Assembly: GCF_036417845.1 (NCBI RefSeq)
Contig: NC_089981.1
Span: 9,441,501-9,505,500, forward strand
Length of the DNA: 64,000 nt
Reading direction: 5' to 3'
Source: Apteryx mantelli
Taxonomy: Eukaryota > Chordata > Aves > Apterygiformes > Apterygidae
The first letter of the stretch is position 1. The number at the start of each line of letters is the position of its first letter. The position numbers were made by a program, and so were the translations under genes. The notes below the pieces were generated by a model. It searched no databases. It was given only the letters and a program-made list of their open reading frames with translations, and was not told the DNA's origin. Of this stretch, positions 13,301 to 24,684 are shown in pieces.

Positions 13301-13689
13301 CTGGCTGAGTAGATTACACAGTAGATGGAGTTTGTCTGACAGAAAGTTTACACCTGGGAGAGCTCGGACTAATGGGATGCTCTGCCTGGAACACATTTTA
13401 ATATTTTTGACAGCATTCATTTATTTATTTGCTGGTGTCTCAGCAGTGCTTGGAAGCCCCAGTCCTGGGCCTGTGCTATTCAAAAAGAGAACATAAAGGG
13501 AATCCCTGCTAGTCACAGAGTTTACAATGCCATTCCAATCAAAACATGAACTTTCAATGTCTTCCTAATTACTGCAACAGCTAAAACCAAGCTTTTCTTC
13601 AAAAGGGAGCTTTCAGTAAATTTTCCAAAATGGAATTATAGTGAGAGAGACTTGATTTTCTCAGCTCCTGAGAAAATGTTACCACAGTT
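10316..13689. other. Non-coding stretch between OR C and OR D, left copy
   Basis: No recognised gene. The segment is about 955 bp shorter than its right-arm counterpart. It contains a ~250-bp piece (about 11497-11747) with no match at the corresponding place in the right arm. A short CT run lies at 11932-11944, and a two-copy ~20-bp repeat at 12861-12900 has expanded in the right arm. AATAAA-type signals for OR D lie on the minus strand near 13419-13432. A 171-codon frame at 12622-13137 is not kept in the other arm. Confidence 0.55.
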
Positions 13690-14625
13690 CTACACCTCAC
13701 CCTTTTCTCTCCAAACTTTTCTATTCCACAGTTTTCTCATGGCACTTTTTACCTCCTCATTTCTCAGCGTGTAGATGAGTGGGTTCAGCATGGACGTGAT
13801 GACGGTGTAAAAGACAGCTACGCTCTTGTCCTCCGAGAGATTGCTGGATGGGCGTATGTAGGTGAATATGCATGGCCCAAGGAAGAGAATCACCACAGTA
13901 ATGTGGGACCCACAGGTGGAGAGGGCTTTGTTCCTCCCTTCGGACGTTCGCCTTTTCAAGGATAACAAAATGATAATGTAGGATGTGAGCAGGATGATGA
14001 AAGAGACCAAAGTAATCATTCCACTGTTGGCAACGACAATGACGCCCACAACATAGGTGTCGGTACAGGCCAGTTGTAGTAGGGGATGGACATCACAGAA
14101 GTAGTGGTCAATTTTGTTGGGGCCGCAAAAAGGGAGGCTAACGGTTATGAGGGTCTGCACCAGGGAGTGCACAAAGCCCCCCAACCATGAACCCATCACC
14201 ATCCAGCCACACACACGCCTGGTCATGAGGGTGGTGTAGTGCAGGGGTCTGCATATGGCAAAGTAGCGATCATAGGCCATCATTGTGAGGATGAAGATCT
14301 CAGCGCAGCCAAAGAAATGTCCCATGAATAGCTGTGCCATGCAACCCCCAAAGGAAATGGTTTTCTTTTCGACAAGGAAGTCAGCAATCATTTTGGGAGC
14401 TGTGACAGAAGAGAAGCAAATATCTGCAATGGACAGGTGGCAGAGAAAGAAATACATGGGGGAGTTCAGACGTTGACTGCTGACTACAGTGACAACGATG
14501 AGCAGATTTCCTGCCACAACAACAATATAGAAGAACAAAAACACCACAAAACACATTTTCTGCACCCCTTGGTTCTTTGAAAGGCCCAGAAGAATGAATT
14601 CCTTCACACTGCTTGCATTCTCCAT
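13690..14625 (-). CDS. Olfactory receptor, OR4-like (OR D), left copy, intact
   Basis: A 311-residue class II odorant receptor, a Golf-coupled 7-TM protein of olfactory sensory neuron cilia. Visible landmarks are an N-terminal glycosylation sequon (NAS at 3-5), FILLGLS, GN in TM1 (39-40), LNSPMYFFL at the TM2 start, C95 opening TM3, [10 protein letters not shown] at 116-125, [10 protein letters not shown] in the second extracellular loop, SY in TM5 (215-216), [11 protein letters not shown] before TM6 and MLNPLIY in TM7. I chose the MEN start: upstream ATGs in the right copy are absent here, and this gives the usual OR length. A splice acceptor (tttgttttcccag) sits 43 bases upstream. It differs from the right copy at 30 residues, 14 of them in residues 193-232. 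Confidence 0.93.
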   Translation of the reverse strand: MENASSVKEFILLGLSKNQGVQKMCFVVFLFFYIVVVAGNLLIVVTVVSSQRLNSPMYFFLCHLSIADICFSSVTAPKMIADFLVEKKTISFGGCMAQLFMGHFFGCAEIFILTMMAYDRYFAICRPLHYTTLMTRRVCGWMVMGSWLGGFVHSLVQTLITVSLPFCGPNKIDHYFCDVHPLLQLACTDTYVVGVIVVANSGMITLVSFIILLTSYIIILLSLKRRTSEGRNKALSTCGSHITVVILFLGPCIFTYIRPSSNLSEDKSVAVFYTVITSMLNPLIYTLRNEEVKSAMRKLWNRKVWREKGEV

Positions 14626-14668
14626 GTTGATCAGTCGGGTGCCAATATGCAATATACAGCTTATACCC

Positions 14669-14686
14669 CTGGGAAAACAAAGACAG
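14669..14686 (-). promoter_or_regulatory. Splice acceptor of the OR D coding exon, left copy
   Basis: On the minus strand a pyrimidine-rich run ends in cccag followed by gggtataag. OR genes usually join a non-coding 5' exon to a single coding exon. This site gives a 43-base leader before the MEN start and is conserved in the right copy at 47850-47867. Confidence 0.5.
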
Positions 14687-16373
14687 ACACATGATTCATC
14701 AGCATTTTTTCATTATTAATAATGAATTCTATATCAGAAGTGGATACAAACCAAGAAAGATATAGCATTAGTATTAAGCTTATGAAGTGTTTAGTTTCTG
14801 TCATGTATTTTTTTTTCACAGCTATTTAATTCTCCACAGTACAAAGCTTCTGCCATGGCTTTGGTGGCACAGAGATAGGTGCACTCTGTGATATGTTCCT
14901 TAATCCTGTTCTTCCAGGATTTTGAAGGACTGGCTCCATGGCTGGTAGCCTTCCATGCACTAAGGACACAGCCAGAGTGTTCACCTTGGGCACTACAAGG
15001 CAGATAATGCAGCATGTTTGCCCTCAGGGGAGACAAAGTCCCTGACAGCAATCTTTGTAAAATGGGTGTCTTTAAGAATACCTGGAAATATTGCTCAGAA
15101 TGATGATTTACTTTATAAGTACACATGATCTTTGAATTCTTGTTTAGAAGGGAAATGTACCCACATGCAGAGAAAAGAACTCTCTTGTGTATAGACATTT
15201 TGAAACGTAAATATGAAATGTCACAGGCGGAAAAATGAGTTCTAGGAAGGTTATCTATCATGGAGGGGAAAAAAATTGCACATATGACTTAATGGAGTAT
15301 TTCACATTGTTCTAAATCTCAGCATTGTTTCTATCAGAGGAAGGAAGAATGAAAGACTCTTGTGAGATCTTCTGTCCCAGCATTGTACTGATTTTACCTA
15401 GTGTGATTTTTGATATGCTCTGCGTGATGCTTTCAAGGCTTAACTTAGCTTAATGAAGCTAATCTAACTAAACTCCTTCAACAGCCAGTATAAGTCTGAT
15501 TCATAGGCTGATTCAGAATGACTAAATTAGGGTCCTTTGCAGAACCCTTTTTTCCTCCACTCACTATGAGGAGCTTAAGCAAATTAGCACCACCAGCTTA
15601 GAATGAACTTTAGAGAATAATCCCTTTTGGTGCCTGAAAGTAGCTCAGAGCTTTTTGTAATGCCATCCACCTGTTTTAGGTTATGGCTGAGCTCCTTGTC
15701 CCTAGGCATTTCTACATCCATACAGTTTCTCATTCGAGACAAGGTCACATTCCAGCATAAACATGGGACTTCTTTGGTTCACCCTGTATTCCAGCTACAA
15801 CCCATCGAGCATTACGTGTCACTAATAAATGAGTAGCCTACATCTTCAAAAAGAGGGTAACGCTTCTAGCTTGCCATTATGCACCCAGACCACCAGAGTT
15901 CCTTTGGTCAAAGAAGTCTGGGAACCACCAGATTAAACTCTTCACAGAGAGTTTAAGGTCAGCCAAAAGCAGGCACTCTTTTAATAAAAATATCCACTGT
16001 ATGGGCTTCCTTCTAGCATCAAAACATTCCCCGTCAGCTGGTGTTAAAATGCACCATTTTAAGTCCTGCAGAGTTACATCACAACCAGGTCTTCTCATTT
16101 GTACTGGTGATCTGTGAGCAAATCTGTAGAATGATTCAGTTAAGCCAAGTTATCTACCAACTACTTCCATCTGCAGCATAATCAGAAACTCTCGTGCAGG
16201 CACAAAGTGATCAAGCATCCACAGGAAACACTGAAACTGAGAAAAGCCAAGATTACTTTCAAACCCACAAAGTGAAGCCGAGAGAGGAAGTGGGCAAAGG
16301 TAGGGACTTTTCCTATGCTTACAGTTGTACTTACACTAGATGAAAGTTTTTCAAGCAGAAGGGTAAACTTTAC
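14687..16373. other. Non-coding region upstream of OR D, left copy
   Basis: This probably holds the intron, 5' exon and promoter of OR D, but I cannot place them. A 156-codon minus-strand frame (14791-15261) is broken by a 1-base indel in the right arm, so it is unlikely to be coding. Confidence 0.5.
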
Positions 16374-16727
16374 ATGGATGGTTCCCCTTCAGATATTTCT
16401 ACAAGGAAAAGGATCAGTAAGAACAACGGGAGGTCAGTTTCTCCCTCGTCTTACCAGGTCGTGATCCTTTCTACCCCTCTTCCTTCTACTGAGCAACGAC
16501 GTAGACTTCTCAACAGAATAAATGACAGGGATGAAATGAGCACACCTTTATGGCTGTGCAGTACCCAGTCGAAAAGAAATAGCTGGGCTCCATCCAAGCC
16601 AGAGCATGACTGGAAGCATACCACAGCAATCGCAGGGCCATATTTAGGCAGTCAGAAAGGAGTGACCAAGAGAGAAATGATCAGGGGAAACTATATGCCT
16701 GAATACCAGCAGATGGCAAATTCCTGA
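16374..16727 (+). CDS. Unrecognised 117-codon ORF, left copy
   Basis: An ATG-to-stop frame encodes a basic, Ser/Thr-rich soluble protein starting MDGSPSDISTRKRISKNN. It has an arginine-rich patch (EQRRRLLNRINDRDE) and no signal peptide, membrane span or known domain. All 354 bases are identical to the right-arm copy. The identical tract extends well beyond the ORF (16301-16867), so recent gene conversion explains the identity better than protein selection does. I list it because the frame is long for AT-rich non-coding DNA, but a chance ORF is the default. Confidence 0.2.
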   Translation: MDGSPSDISTRKRISKNNGRSVSPSSYQVVILSTPLPSTEQRRRLLNRINDRDEMSTPLWLCSTQSKRNSWAPSKPEHDWKHTTAIAGPYLGSQKGVTKREMIRGNYMPEYQQMANS

Positions 16728-19639
16728 GCTAAAAACAAGGTGTGCATCTACAAAAGGACTGATTCACAATTCAGACAGCTCGGCTATGTATATTGCTTGA
16801 AAAGGTCCTTTCCATCACCACCAAACCGCATTTAACAAACTACCCATCTGTCTGATCTCATCTCATCACCTTAAGTCATGTAGGCACCTGTACCTAAGCT
16901 AGGCATATTACACCTGACCAGTCTACTTGTAGATGTGATGAATCATGTGCTGCCGGTACCCGTTTCTTACTGTTGACTCCAAGAGGATTACTAGGATGAC
17001 TAATTCAGTAGAGGATTGCCACCAGTTATGGCTTATCTCTTCAAGTGCCTTTGCAGGGGTAGACCTGAGCTATATGACATAATGCAATCAGCTGCAAAAT
17101 AAAATGAATCTCATGTGTACTCTTAACATCTCAAAAAGGGTGAGAAATTGCACCATCTCCTTACTGCATGCATTCTTCCCTAAAATCTCAGGTGGTTATG
17201 GGAAACAAAAGAATAATATCGAAGCAATCGAATCTGCGGCTGTAGAACTAGCTCTGTATATGATTCTAGCCAAAGATAACTAGAGACAGTTGATAACTTC
17301 AGTGGAAGTTCCTTCCTGTATTTTCACATTTGTGCAAGAAGAAAGGAAAAGGAAGAGGAAAGCAAAGCAAAACAAAGCAAAGCGAAGCAAAGCGAGAAGC
17401 CAGAGAAGCTGCAAAACTTACCTCGCCTGTGTTTAGAGATCTAATTTATGGTGTAAGGGCTGTACAACTTTATCTCCTCAACTTCTGTCTCCCCTGGTAT
17501 GAATGTGTTAGAGCACAGCGCATTTAAAGAACATAGAATGGCTTCTGGAAAGCTTCCAAAACTTGCTTAGGAGGTGGCTTTTAGTGTATAATCCAATCTC
17601 ATCTAATGTATTACTTGCTTTCGTGTGTCACAAGTGTGTCTTGATGTTTCCTGCCTGTGTGAGAAGTGGTTTAATAGGCTGTGTGGATGATGTGACCTGG
17701 GTGTGCTGAATGATGCTTTCATATCCCAGCAGCTGCACAAAGGGCTGAGAAGAAAACCATTTAAGTACCAACCTTTAACCCTCTCCCAGGAAATCTTCTT
17801 CCTGAAGGGCTCTTGGGGCTGGAGGAGGGAGGGGTGGAGGCTTGGTGAAGGGAAGGCGTGAAAGAAAGGGGCAAAGGAGGAGAATGAGTTCTGTCTTGAC
17901 TGAAAAGTTTAAGTAAATATATTTTAAAGAAACAGTTGTCAGTCAGTGCTTTTATAATGATATCACAAAGGCATTTCAGGGTTTCTCCACAAGAAATAAC
18001 AGTCAAAGGAGTAGCTGAGTATTCAACTGGACAAGCATATGCATGGACCTATCCAGCTAACGCTTCTCGGAGTTCTTCCTTACTCCAAGCTGATAGTTGT
18101 ATGGATTTCCCCTGTGTAAAGGGCCATTAGGTCCACTGCTCTGGCCTCCTAGCATTGTGAATGCTAAAACAGTCCATTTGTAATCTAGATATTTTCTCTC
18201 CTTTTTTAGCTTCTGTGTATTCCAAAAAAACATGTAAAAGAGAAATCTTCATTAAAGGAAAAAAAGAAAGAAACCTCAAGCTGTAGGAAGAGTCACCATC
18301 CTCCAGGGATGGTAAAGAATTCCTATCACAGGAGTCTTTTAAGGACCGGTTGGGCTCATTTCTCTCAGGAGTGGTTACGATTAAGTTTTTATAGGGACAG
18401 AAGATGTCCTGGGTGACCTCTTGATGACCCTCCAAGTCCTATCTCACCAGAAATTTCATCACTGGAAATCCAGTGAATAAAGCCTCTTTGCAAGAATTTG
18501 CATGTTTTAACAGAGGTCAGTGAATTACCAAGTCAGTCAAAAAAATCCTTCATTTACGAATTGGGAAACTGAGGGAGGACGTCACCTATTTAATGCCGAT
18601 GGAAGTCAGCAAGTTTAACCCTGACTTAGTCACTCTAGGCTCTTCTGCGGAAAAAAATGAATGTCTCTGGAGGCAAAAAATGAATGTCTCTGATCTACCT
18701 CAGAACTGATTTTAGGATGCGATTAGGTGTGAAATAGACATCTAGTTTTTAAACAAAATAACTTAGGGCGGACAACTCTCAACTGTCATGATGGGCCCCA
18801 TCTTTCTTAACCTGAGCAGCTGCAGTCAAAGGTGAACCTATGAAATGAAACAAACGAAGCAAATAGACATGCTGATTTATATCAGCATATCATCTCAACC
18901 AAGGCCATATCAAATTCATCGTTTCTCTCAACTCTACTGTGTATTTGTAGCTTATGCCTCATGGATGTCAGGAAAGACATTGTCTCAGCTACTGTCCTTT
19001 GCTTTGTTTTGCTGAAATTTCTGGAAATGTGGAATGGCCTGATAGCAACATAGTTAATGTCTCCATCTCCTCTGCACAGAATGCCAGCGATCTACACAGT
19101 GAAAACCGAAATCCTACAGTTAATGAGAATAAATACTGGTAAAGAAATGTCTTGGTGAAAATAGTCCCCTAACTTAAATGTCCTTTTACTGTCGCCTGGA
19201 GTCTTGGGCAGCTTAATGAGGGTTAACAGTAGTCACTACAGGAACCAAGAGTATTGGGTAAGAAGGTAAACAAAGTCTTACAGTCTTTGGGAAAGGAAGA
19301 GGAGCAACAGATGACAGAAGCCAGAGATCAGGCCAATAGCATCTGGCCTGCTAACCTAGTATGAGTCAGCCTGCCACTTTCTGTACCCAGTGGCACACAT
19401 GGCAGCAACTTGGCTAGCATCACATTCATGTCCTTTTGTTTCCCTAGCCAAATGGACTACCAGAGGTGACTTAATGCACAAGTCCAAATGAAGAATTGCT
19501 GCTACCTCCTGCTGCAAAATAATTCCCCATAGGGCTGTGCTTAGTGCCAGCAAAGGAGAAAGGTCTTTTCTCCATTTTCATTCCACTTACCTTGGCACCT
19601 GGCTCTGGACACCACTATGGCAGCAGGTCATGCTCAGGG
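16728..19639. other. Non-coding stretch, left arm
   Basis: No recognised gene. It contains a short AAAGC/AAAAC simple repeat at 17359-17396 that is mirrored at 45146-45180 with a different repeat composition. Confidence 0.5.
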
Positions 19640-20290
19640 GAGCTGTGATTTGGACAAGGAGGGACTGTGCATGGTGAGATGAATGAGGTTTTGCAGCTGG
19701 ATAGTGAATACTGGCAAGGGGTTTGTTGACAGAGCCATGGTGAATGTGTGTTGTGAATTTGATGATGGGCAGGATGGGGACAAGGCACGGTGTGGAGGGA
19801 AGTTGTGAAACTTGAAATGGATGCTACATAGCTAGGAGCTGTCTTCATGGAGTTTGTGAAATCAGAAGTGCCTGAGGTGTGGTGAGGGACTGTGCTGAAA
19901 GATAGTATGAAGTGGCAGGTAATACTGTGGGTGCTAAGCTGTGTTGAAAGACCTTGTGACATCAGAAGCGGGCATCGTGTTTTGAAGGGTAACACTAGGA
20001 GAGGTTGCAGAATTGTGGCTGCTGAGGTGTCATAAGGCTGGCTACAGAGTTCAAGGAGACCCTACTGTAGAACAGGTAATGTGAAGTAGTAGGGGACAAT
20101 GTATGGTGACAGCTTGTGTTGGGAGAGGTTTTGAGGTCAGAAGAGGACACTCGGTAGTGAGGAATGTGCTAGGGGAGGTTCTGCAGTGACAGTGGACCCT
20201 TGGGGAATGAGAAGCTGTGTTGAGGGAGGTTGTGAAATCAGCAGCAGGCATTATGGAAGAGGACTGACAACTTCTCAATCTGTGTGACCC
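19640..20290 (+). repeat. Degenerate tandem repeat, unit about 50 bp, left copy
   Basis: Successive units begin with a GTGTTGA/GTGCTGA-like phrase, followed by a (G)AGGTTGTGAAATCAGAAG-like phrase and a variable end. Clear units start near 19797, 19848, 19900, 19935, 20116, 20168 and 20218. Units differ from each other by more than 25%, so this is an old minisatellite-like array. The Ser/Thr/His-rich frames on its minus strand are translation of the repeat, not a protein gene. Mirrored at 42265-42945. Confidence 0.6.
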
Positions 20291-20510
20291 TGAGCAGCAG
20301 TAGGCCATCTTCTGCAAGGTATATGAAACTAGAGCTGCTCATGAATGCAGCTGGGAAGCAAAGCATCAGTGCAAGAGTCAAGCTATAACTTTGGACAGAC
20401 AGTTCTTGTGTTCTTTATATCGCGAGACTGTCTGAAGAAGGGAGAAGTAGTGAAAAAGCATTACTATTGCATGCCAAACATTGGTAAATTCCCATTTTTG
20501 ATGGTCCCTG

Positions 20511-20689
20511 GCTCATCTCTCTGGGACAGCAGCACCAACCCGGTCATTTACTTCCTCTTCAGGAGCAACCGTCACCACCGGCTCCATGGCTCTGGGAAAG
20601 TCACCTTCTGACAAGCGTTTGCAGAGAAAGCAACATGCGGAGAAGGAAGCCAAGTGCCCAGAGACACTGCTGCAGAGACTGCTGTATAA
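20511..20689 (+). pseudogene. MRGPR TM7 and C-tail fragment, left copy
   Basis: The frame reads DSSTNPVIYFLFRSNRHHRL, the TM7 NPxxY segment and helix 8 of a Mas-related GPCR, then an AFAEKATCGEGSQVPRD tail ending AETAV and a stop at 20687. No TM1-TM6 coding sequence is seen upstream. A TGA at 20609-20611 interrupts this copy where the right arm has CGA (Arg). It is a relic of an additional MRGPR gene, different from the intact one at 32543, whose TM7 reads SPVLY. Confidence 0.7.
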
Positions 20690-22059
20690 ATCCCTGCTGG
20701 CGAGGAGGTGTGGGAGGGTGGGGCAGCCTGCAGAGGGGACTGAGGGGAGGTGGGCAGCAGTGCTCAGCCCCCAGCAGAGCCAGGGCATCTCCACTGCGGT
20801 GGGAGCAGCTCAGCTGGTGACGTGCCCCTTCCGAGCAGGGCTGTGCTGGGGACCAGGGAGCTGGGTGAGAGCGATCCTTGTCTGCACACCATGCCAGTGC
20901 CTCTTCTCATTACGTGGTCCCCCCTTGTGGAAGGGGACATGGTGCGCAGAGCATGGCTATGCAGAGCATGCAGAGTGCGGGGAGGAAGAGTGACCCAGGA
21001 TGTTGGGCATGTCTTTGGGACCCTGAACCTTACAGGGAGTCTTTTCCCTCACTTTGACTTGAGGCCAAGCCTGCAGGACTCCAGTGCATTCTGGCAGCTC
21101 CTGGGAGGCCATTCTCAGCAGGCATGAGTTTCATCCTGGCTATTTTGGGCTTGTATAGAAACATCCTTGAGGTCTGAACACCTAGGGGACCGTTCAGCTG
21201 GTGCCACGGCTGCTCTGGTCAACACACAGGGGTCCTGGAGTGATGCGTGGTGCTTCTGTGTGTGTAGAGAAGAGCACCAATTCCTCACCTACACCCTGAG
21301 CCTCTCCATCGCTGTCCCCAGAGGACATCTCAACTCATCACTCCCAGCTTTCGCCCAAGATGGCCATCTCCAGATGAGTTAGTTGCCCTAGGCTGCCTGT
21401 ACAGGCAGTGGAGAGAAAGGTGCTTGTAAGGAGCTTTTCCCTTCCCTATGTGGCTGCAGCACACAGCTCCTGCTGAGCCATCAGCCACCCTCCTGTGCCT
21501 GTGCCAAATCTCTTCCCCACCACCGTCTCGCCCCACACTGGGGATGCCTCGCTCCCCTTACGCAGTGCCATGCAAGGCCTCTCACCCTAGTGCTTCTGAG
21601 AAAGCTTTCAGCTCCCAGCCACAGCACCTTATCTCACTGTCTTCCCAGTAGCTGCTGGGAGGGTCACCTCTCTTCCTGGCACTGGCACTTGCCTCTTGCT
21701 GCAGGGCTGAAAGGGCATTTCTCTGCCTCTCCATCCAGCTCTCCAGACTTTCTATTTGTTTTTTGTTTTTTTTTTTTTTTGGCTCCTGCCCTCAATCCTT
21801 CCCTCCTTTGTTTCTCCATTACTCTATTTCTGGGTTGGCTGGTGCGTGGATCGAATTAACACTAAAACAGTTTATGAGCAAATGAAGGGCTGGATTTAAA
21901 AGGAATGGATCTAAATCTGATTTTTTGAAATTAAGTTGAAGGCAGAGGAAGAAGGGAAAATGTCTGCACCAGAACATTCAACGAACTAACAGGGGTCTAA
22001 ACTTTTCTCTTTTGTTCATTTTAATTCTATGGGGTAACAGTATTCCTGAAGCCATTTCA
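20690..22059. other. GC-richer non-coding stretch, left arm
   Basis: Several overlapping frames of 60-135 codons exist here because the sequence is GC-rich and stop-poor; none has a recognisable domain. A poly-T tract (21757-21780) lies within. The last 83 bases (21977-22059) are the 3' target-site duplication of the adjacent CR1. Confidence 0.5.
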
Positions 22060-24551
22060 CAGAATCACAGAATGATTGAGGTTGGAAGGGACCTCTGGAG
22101 ATCATCTAGTCCAACCCCCCTGCCCAAGCAGGGTCACCTAGAGCAGTTGCCCAGGATCGCGTCCAGGCGGATTTTGAATATCTCCAGAGAAGGAGACTCC
22201 ACAGCCTCTCTGGACAACCTGTTCCAGTGCTCTGTCACCCTCACAGTGAAATAGTTTTTCCTCATGTTCAGATGGAAGCGTCTGTGTTTCAGTTTGTGCC
22301 CGTTGCCTCGCGTCATGTTGCTGGGCACCACTGAAAAGAGTCTGGCTCCATCTTCTTGATACCCTCCCTTCAGATACTTGTACACGTTGATAAGATCTCC
22401 TCTCAGCCTTCTCTTCTCCAAGCTAAACAGGCCCAGCTCTCTCAGCCTTTCCTCCTAAGAGAGATGCTCCAATCCCCTAATCATCTTTGTAGCCCTTCGC
22501 TGCACTTGCTCCAGTAGTGCCACATCCCTCTTGTACTGGGGAGCCCAGAACTGAACACAGTACTCCAGATGTGGCCTCAGCAGGGCTGAGTAGAGGGGGA
22601 GGATCACCTCCCTCGACCTGCTGGCAACATTCTTCCTGATGCACCCCAGGATACCATTGGCCTTCTTGGCCACAAGGGCACATTGCTGCCTCATGCTTAA
22701 CTTGGTGTCCACCAGCACTCCCAGGTCCTTCCCAGCAGAGCTGCTTTCCAGCAGGTCAGCCCCAACCTGTCCTGGTGCATGGGGTTATTCCTCCCTAGGT
22801 GCAGGACCCTGCACTTGCCTTTGTTGAGCTTCAGGAGGTTCCTCTCCACCCACCTCTCCAGCCTCTCCAGGTCTCTCTGAATGGCAGCACAGTCCTCTGG
22901 TGTATCCACCACTCCTCCCAGTTTTGTATCGTCAGCAAACTTGCTGAGGGTGCACTCTGTCCCTTCATCCAGGTCACTGATGAAGAAGTTGAACAAGACT
23001 GGACCCAGTCCTGACTCCTGGGGGACACCGCTAGCTACAGGCTTCCAACTAGACTCCGCACCGCTGATCACAACCCTCTGAGCTCTGCCATTCAGCCAGT
23101 TCTCAATGCACCTCACTGTCCACTCATCTAACCCACACTTCCTGAGCCTGTCTATGAGGATGCTATGGGAGACAGTGTCGAAAGCCTTCCTCAAGTCAAG
23201 GGAGACAACATCCACTGCTCTCCCCTCATCTACCCAGCCAGTCATTCCATCAGAGAAGGCTATCAGATTGGTTAAGCATGATTTCCCCTTGGCGAAGCCA
23301 TGCTGACTACTCCTGATCACCTTCTTGTCCTCCACATGCTTGGAGATGGCCTCCAGGATGAGCTGCTCCATCACCTTTCCAGGGATGCAGGTGAGGCTGA
23401 CTGGCCTGTAGTTCCCTGGCTCCTCCTTCTTGACCTTTTGGAAGACTGGGGTGACACTGGCTTTCTTCCAGTCTTCAGGCACCTCTCCTGTTCTCCATGA
23501 CCTTTCAAAGAGGATGGAGAGTGGCTTTGCAATACAATCCGCCAGCTCCCTCAGCACTCGTGGGTGCATCCCATCGGGGCCCATGGATTTGTGGGTGTCA
23601 AGTTTGCTTAAATGATCTCTAACCCGATCCTCCTCCACCAAGGGAAAATCTTCCTTTCTCCACACTTTCTCTCTTGCCTCCAGAGTCTGGGGTTCCTGAG
23701 GGCTGGCCTCAGCAGGAAAGACTGAAGCAAAGGCGGCATTCAGTAACTCTGCCTTCTCTGCATCCTTCGTCACCAGGGCACCCTCCCCATTCAGCAAAGG
23801 GCCCACATTTTCCCTAGTCTTCCTCTTGCTACTGATGTCTTTGAAGAAGCCCTTCTTGTTGTCCTTGACATCTCTTGCCAGATTTAATTCCAAACGGGCC
23901 TTAGCCTTCCTCGTTGCATCCCTGCATACTCTGACAATGTTCCTATATTCCTCCCAAGTGGCCTGTCCCCCTTTCCACTTTCTGTAGACTTCCTTCTTCT
24001 GGTTGAGTTTTGCCAGGAGCTCCTTGCTCATCCATGCAGGCCTCCTACCTCCTTTGCTTGACTTCCTACTCACAGGGATGCACTGATCTTGAGCCTGGAG
24101 GAAGTGATGTTTGAATATTAACCAGCTCTCTTGAACGCCCCTTCCTTCTAGGGCCCTAACCCATGGGATTCCTCCAAGTAGGTCCCTGAAGAGGCCAAAG
24201 TTTGCTCTCCTCAAGTCCAGGGTTGCGATCCTACTCAGTGCCCTGCCTCCTCCTCGCAGGATCCTCAACTCCACCATCTCATGGTCACTGCAGCCAAGGC
24301 TGCCCCCAACCTTCACATCTTCCACCAGTCCTTCTTTGTTTGTTAGTACGAGGTCCAGCAGCACACCTCTCCTTGTTGGCTCCTCCACCACCTGTGTCAA
24401 GAAGTTGTCACCAATGCTCTGCAGGAACCTCCGGGACTGTTTGTGCCTAGCTGTGTTGTCTTTCCAGCAGATCTCAGGGTGGCTGAAGTCCCCCATGAGA
24501 ACCAGGGCCTGGGATCGTGAGGCTACTTCCAGCTGTCTGTAGAAGGCCTCA
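22060..24551 (-). mobile_element. CR1 LINE, left copy, 5' truncated by the duplication junction
   Basis: An avian CR1 retrotransposon on the minus strand. The 3' end lies at 22060 with cagaatcacagaatgattga, the reverse complement of the CR1 tail. Upstream in the element come the C-terminal ORF2 region (22134-22718) and the reverse transcriptase with the catalytic FADD motif. The endonuclease C-terminal part ([19 protein letters not shown]) is reached by 24551. One frame is open from 24550 to 22697. A frameshift near 22710 and an in-frame stop near 22456 are shared with the right copy. The RT motif normally PQGSVLGP reads PQESGLGP here. The element is inactive. Confidence 0.93.
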
Positions 24552-24684
24552 TAAGTTTGTAGCTTTTGAAATAAGAGTTTGTTTCTGGGGTCAATACAGC
24601 ATAAAATATCTCGCACCTTCGTGCAAGGAAGGTAGGCCTATTTCTTCATTTTAGAGATCAAAAAGATCATTTTCAATCTGCAGA

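Larger units (their letters stand above)
1..24551 (+). repeat. Left arm of a large inverted repeat (palindrome-like)
   Basis: This arm is the reverse complement of 38016-64000. Paired landmarks are 164 with 64000, 6882 with 57298, 10396 with 53095, 13690 with 48846, 16374 with 46165, 22134 with 40426 and 24551 with about 38016. Long stretches read base for base, with scattered substitutions (about 1-4% by eye) and several indels. Homology continues past the left edge of the window. It ends inside a CR1 element where the extra copy at 24552 begins. Gene order and orientation are fully mirrored. Confidence 0.95.

Noticed and set aside
14626-14652. Longer OR D starts upstream of the MEN codon
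   Set aside because: The far upstream start is TTG, and the intermediate ATG exists only in the right copy. The MEN start is shared and gives the normal 311-residue length.
14791-15261. 156-codon minus-strand ORF upstream of OR D
   Set aside because: The mirrored right-arm sequence is split into two frames by a 1-base indel, there is no domain, and it lies in the presumed OR intron or promoter region.
19615-19995. 126-codon Ser/Thr/His-rich minus-strand ORF
   Set aside because: It is translation of the degenerate 50-bp repeat array, not a distinct protein.
20586-20993. 135-codon ORF overlapping the MRGPR relic
   Set aside because: It is in a different frame from the TM7-tail coding sequence and is open only because the stretch is GC-rich.
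22799-23615. Several plus-strand ORFs of 60-71 codons
   Set aside because: They are antisense shadows of the CR1 reverse transcriptase.
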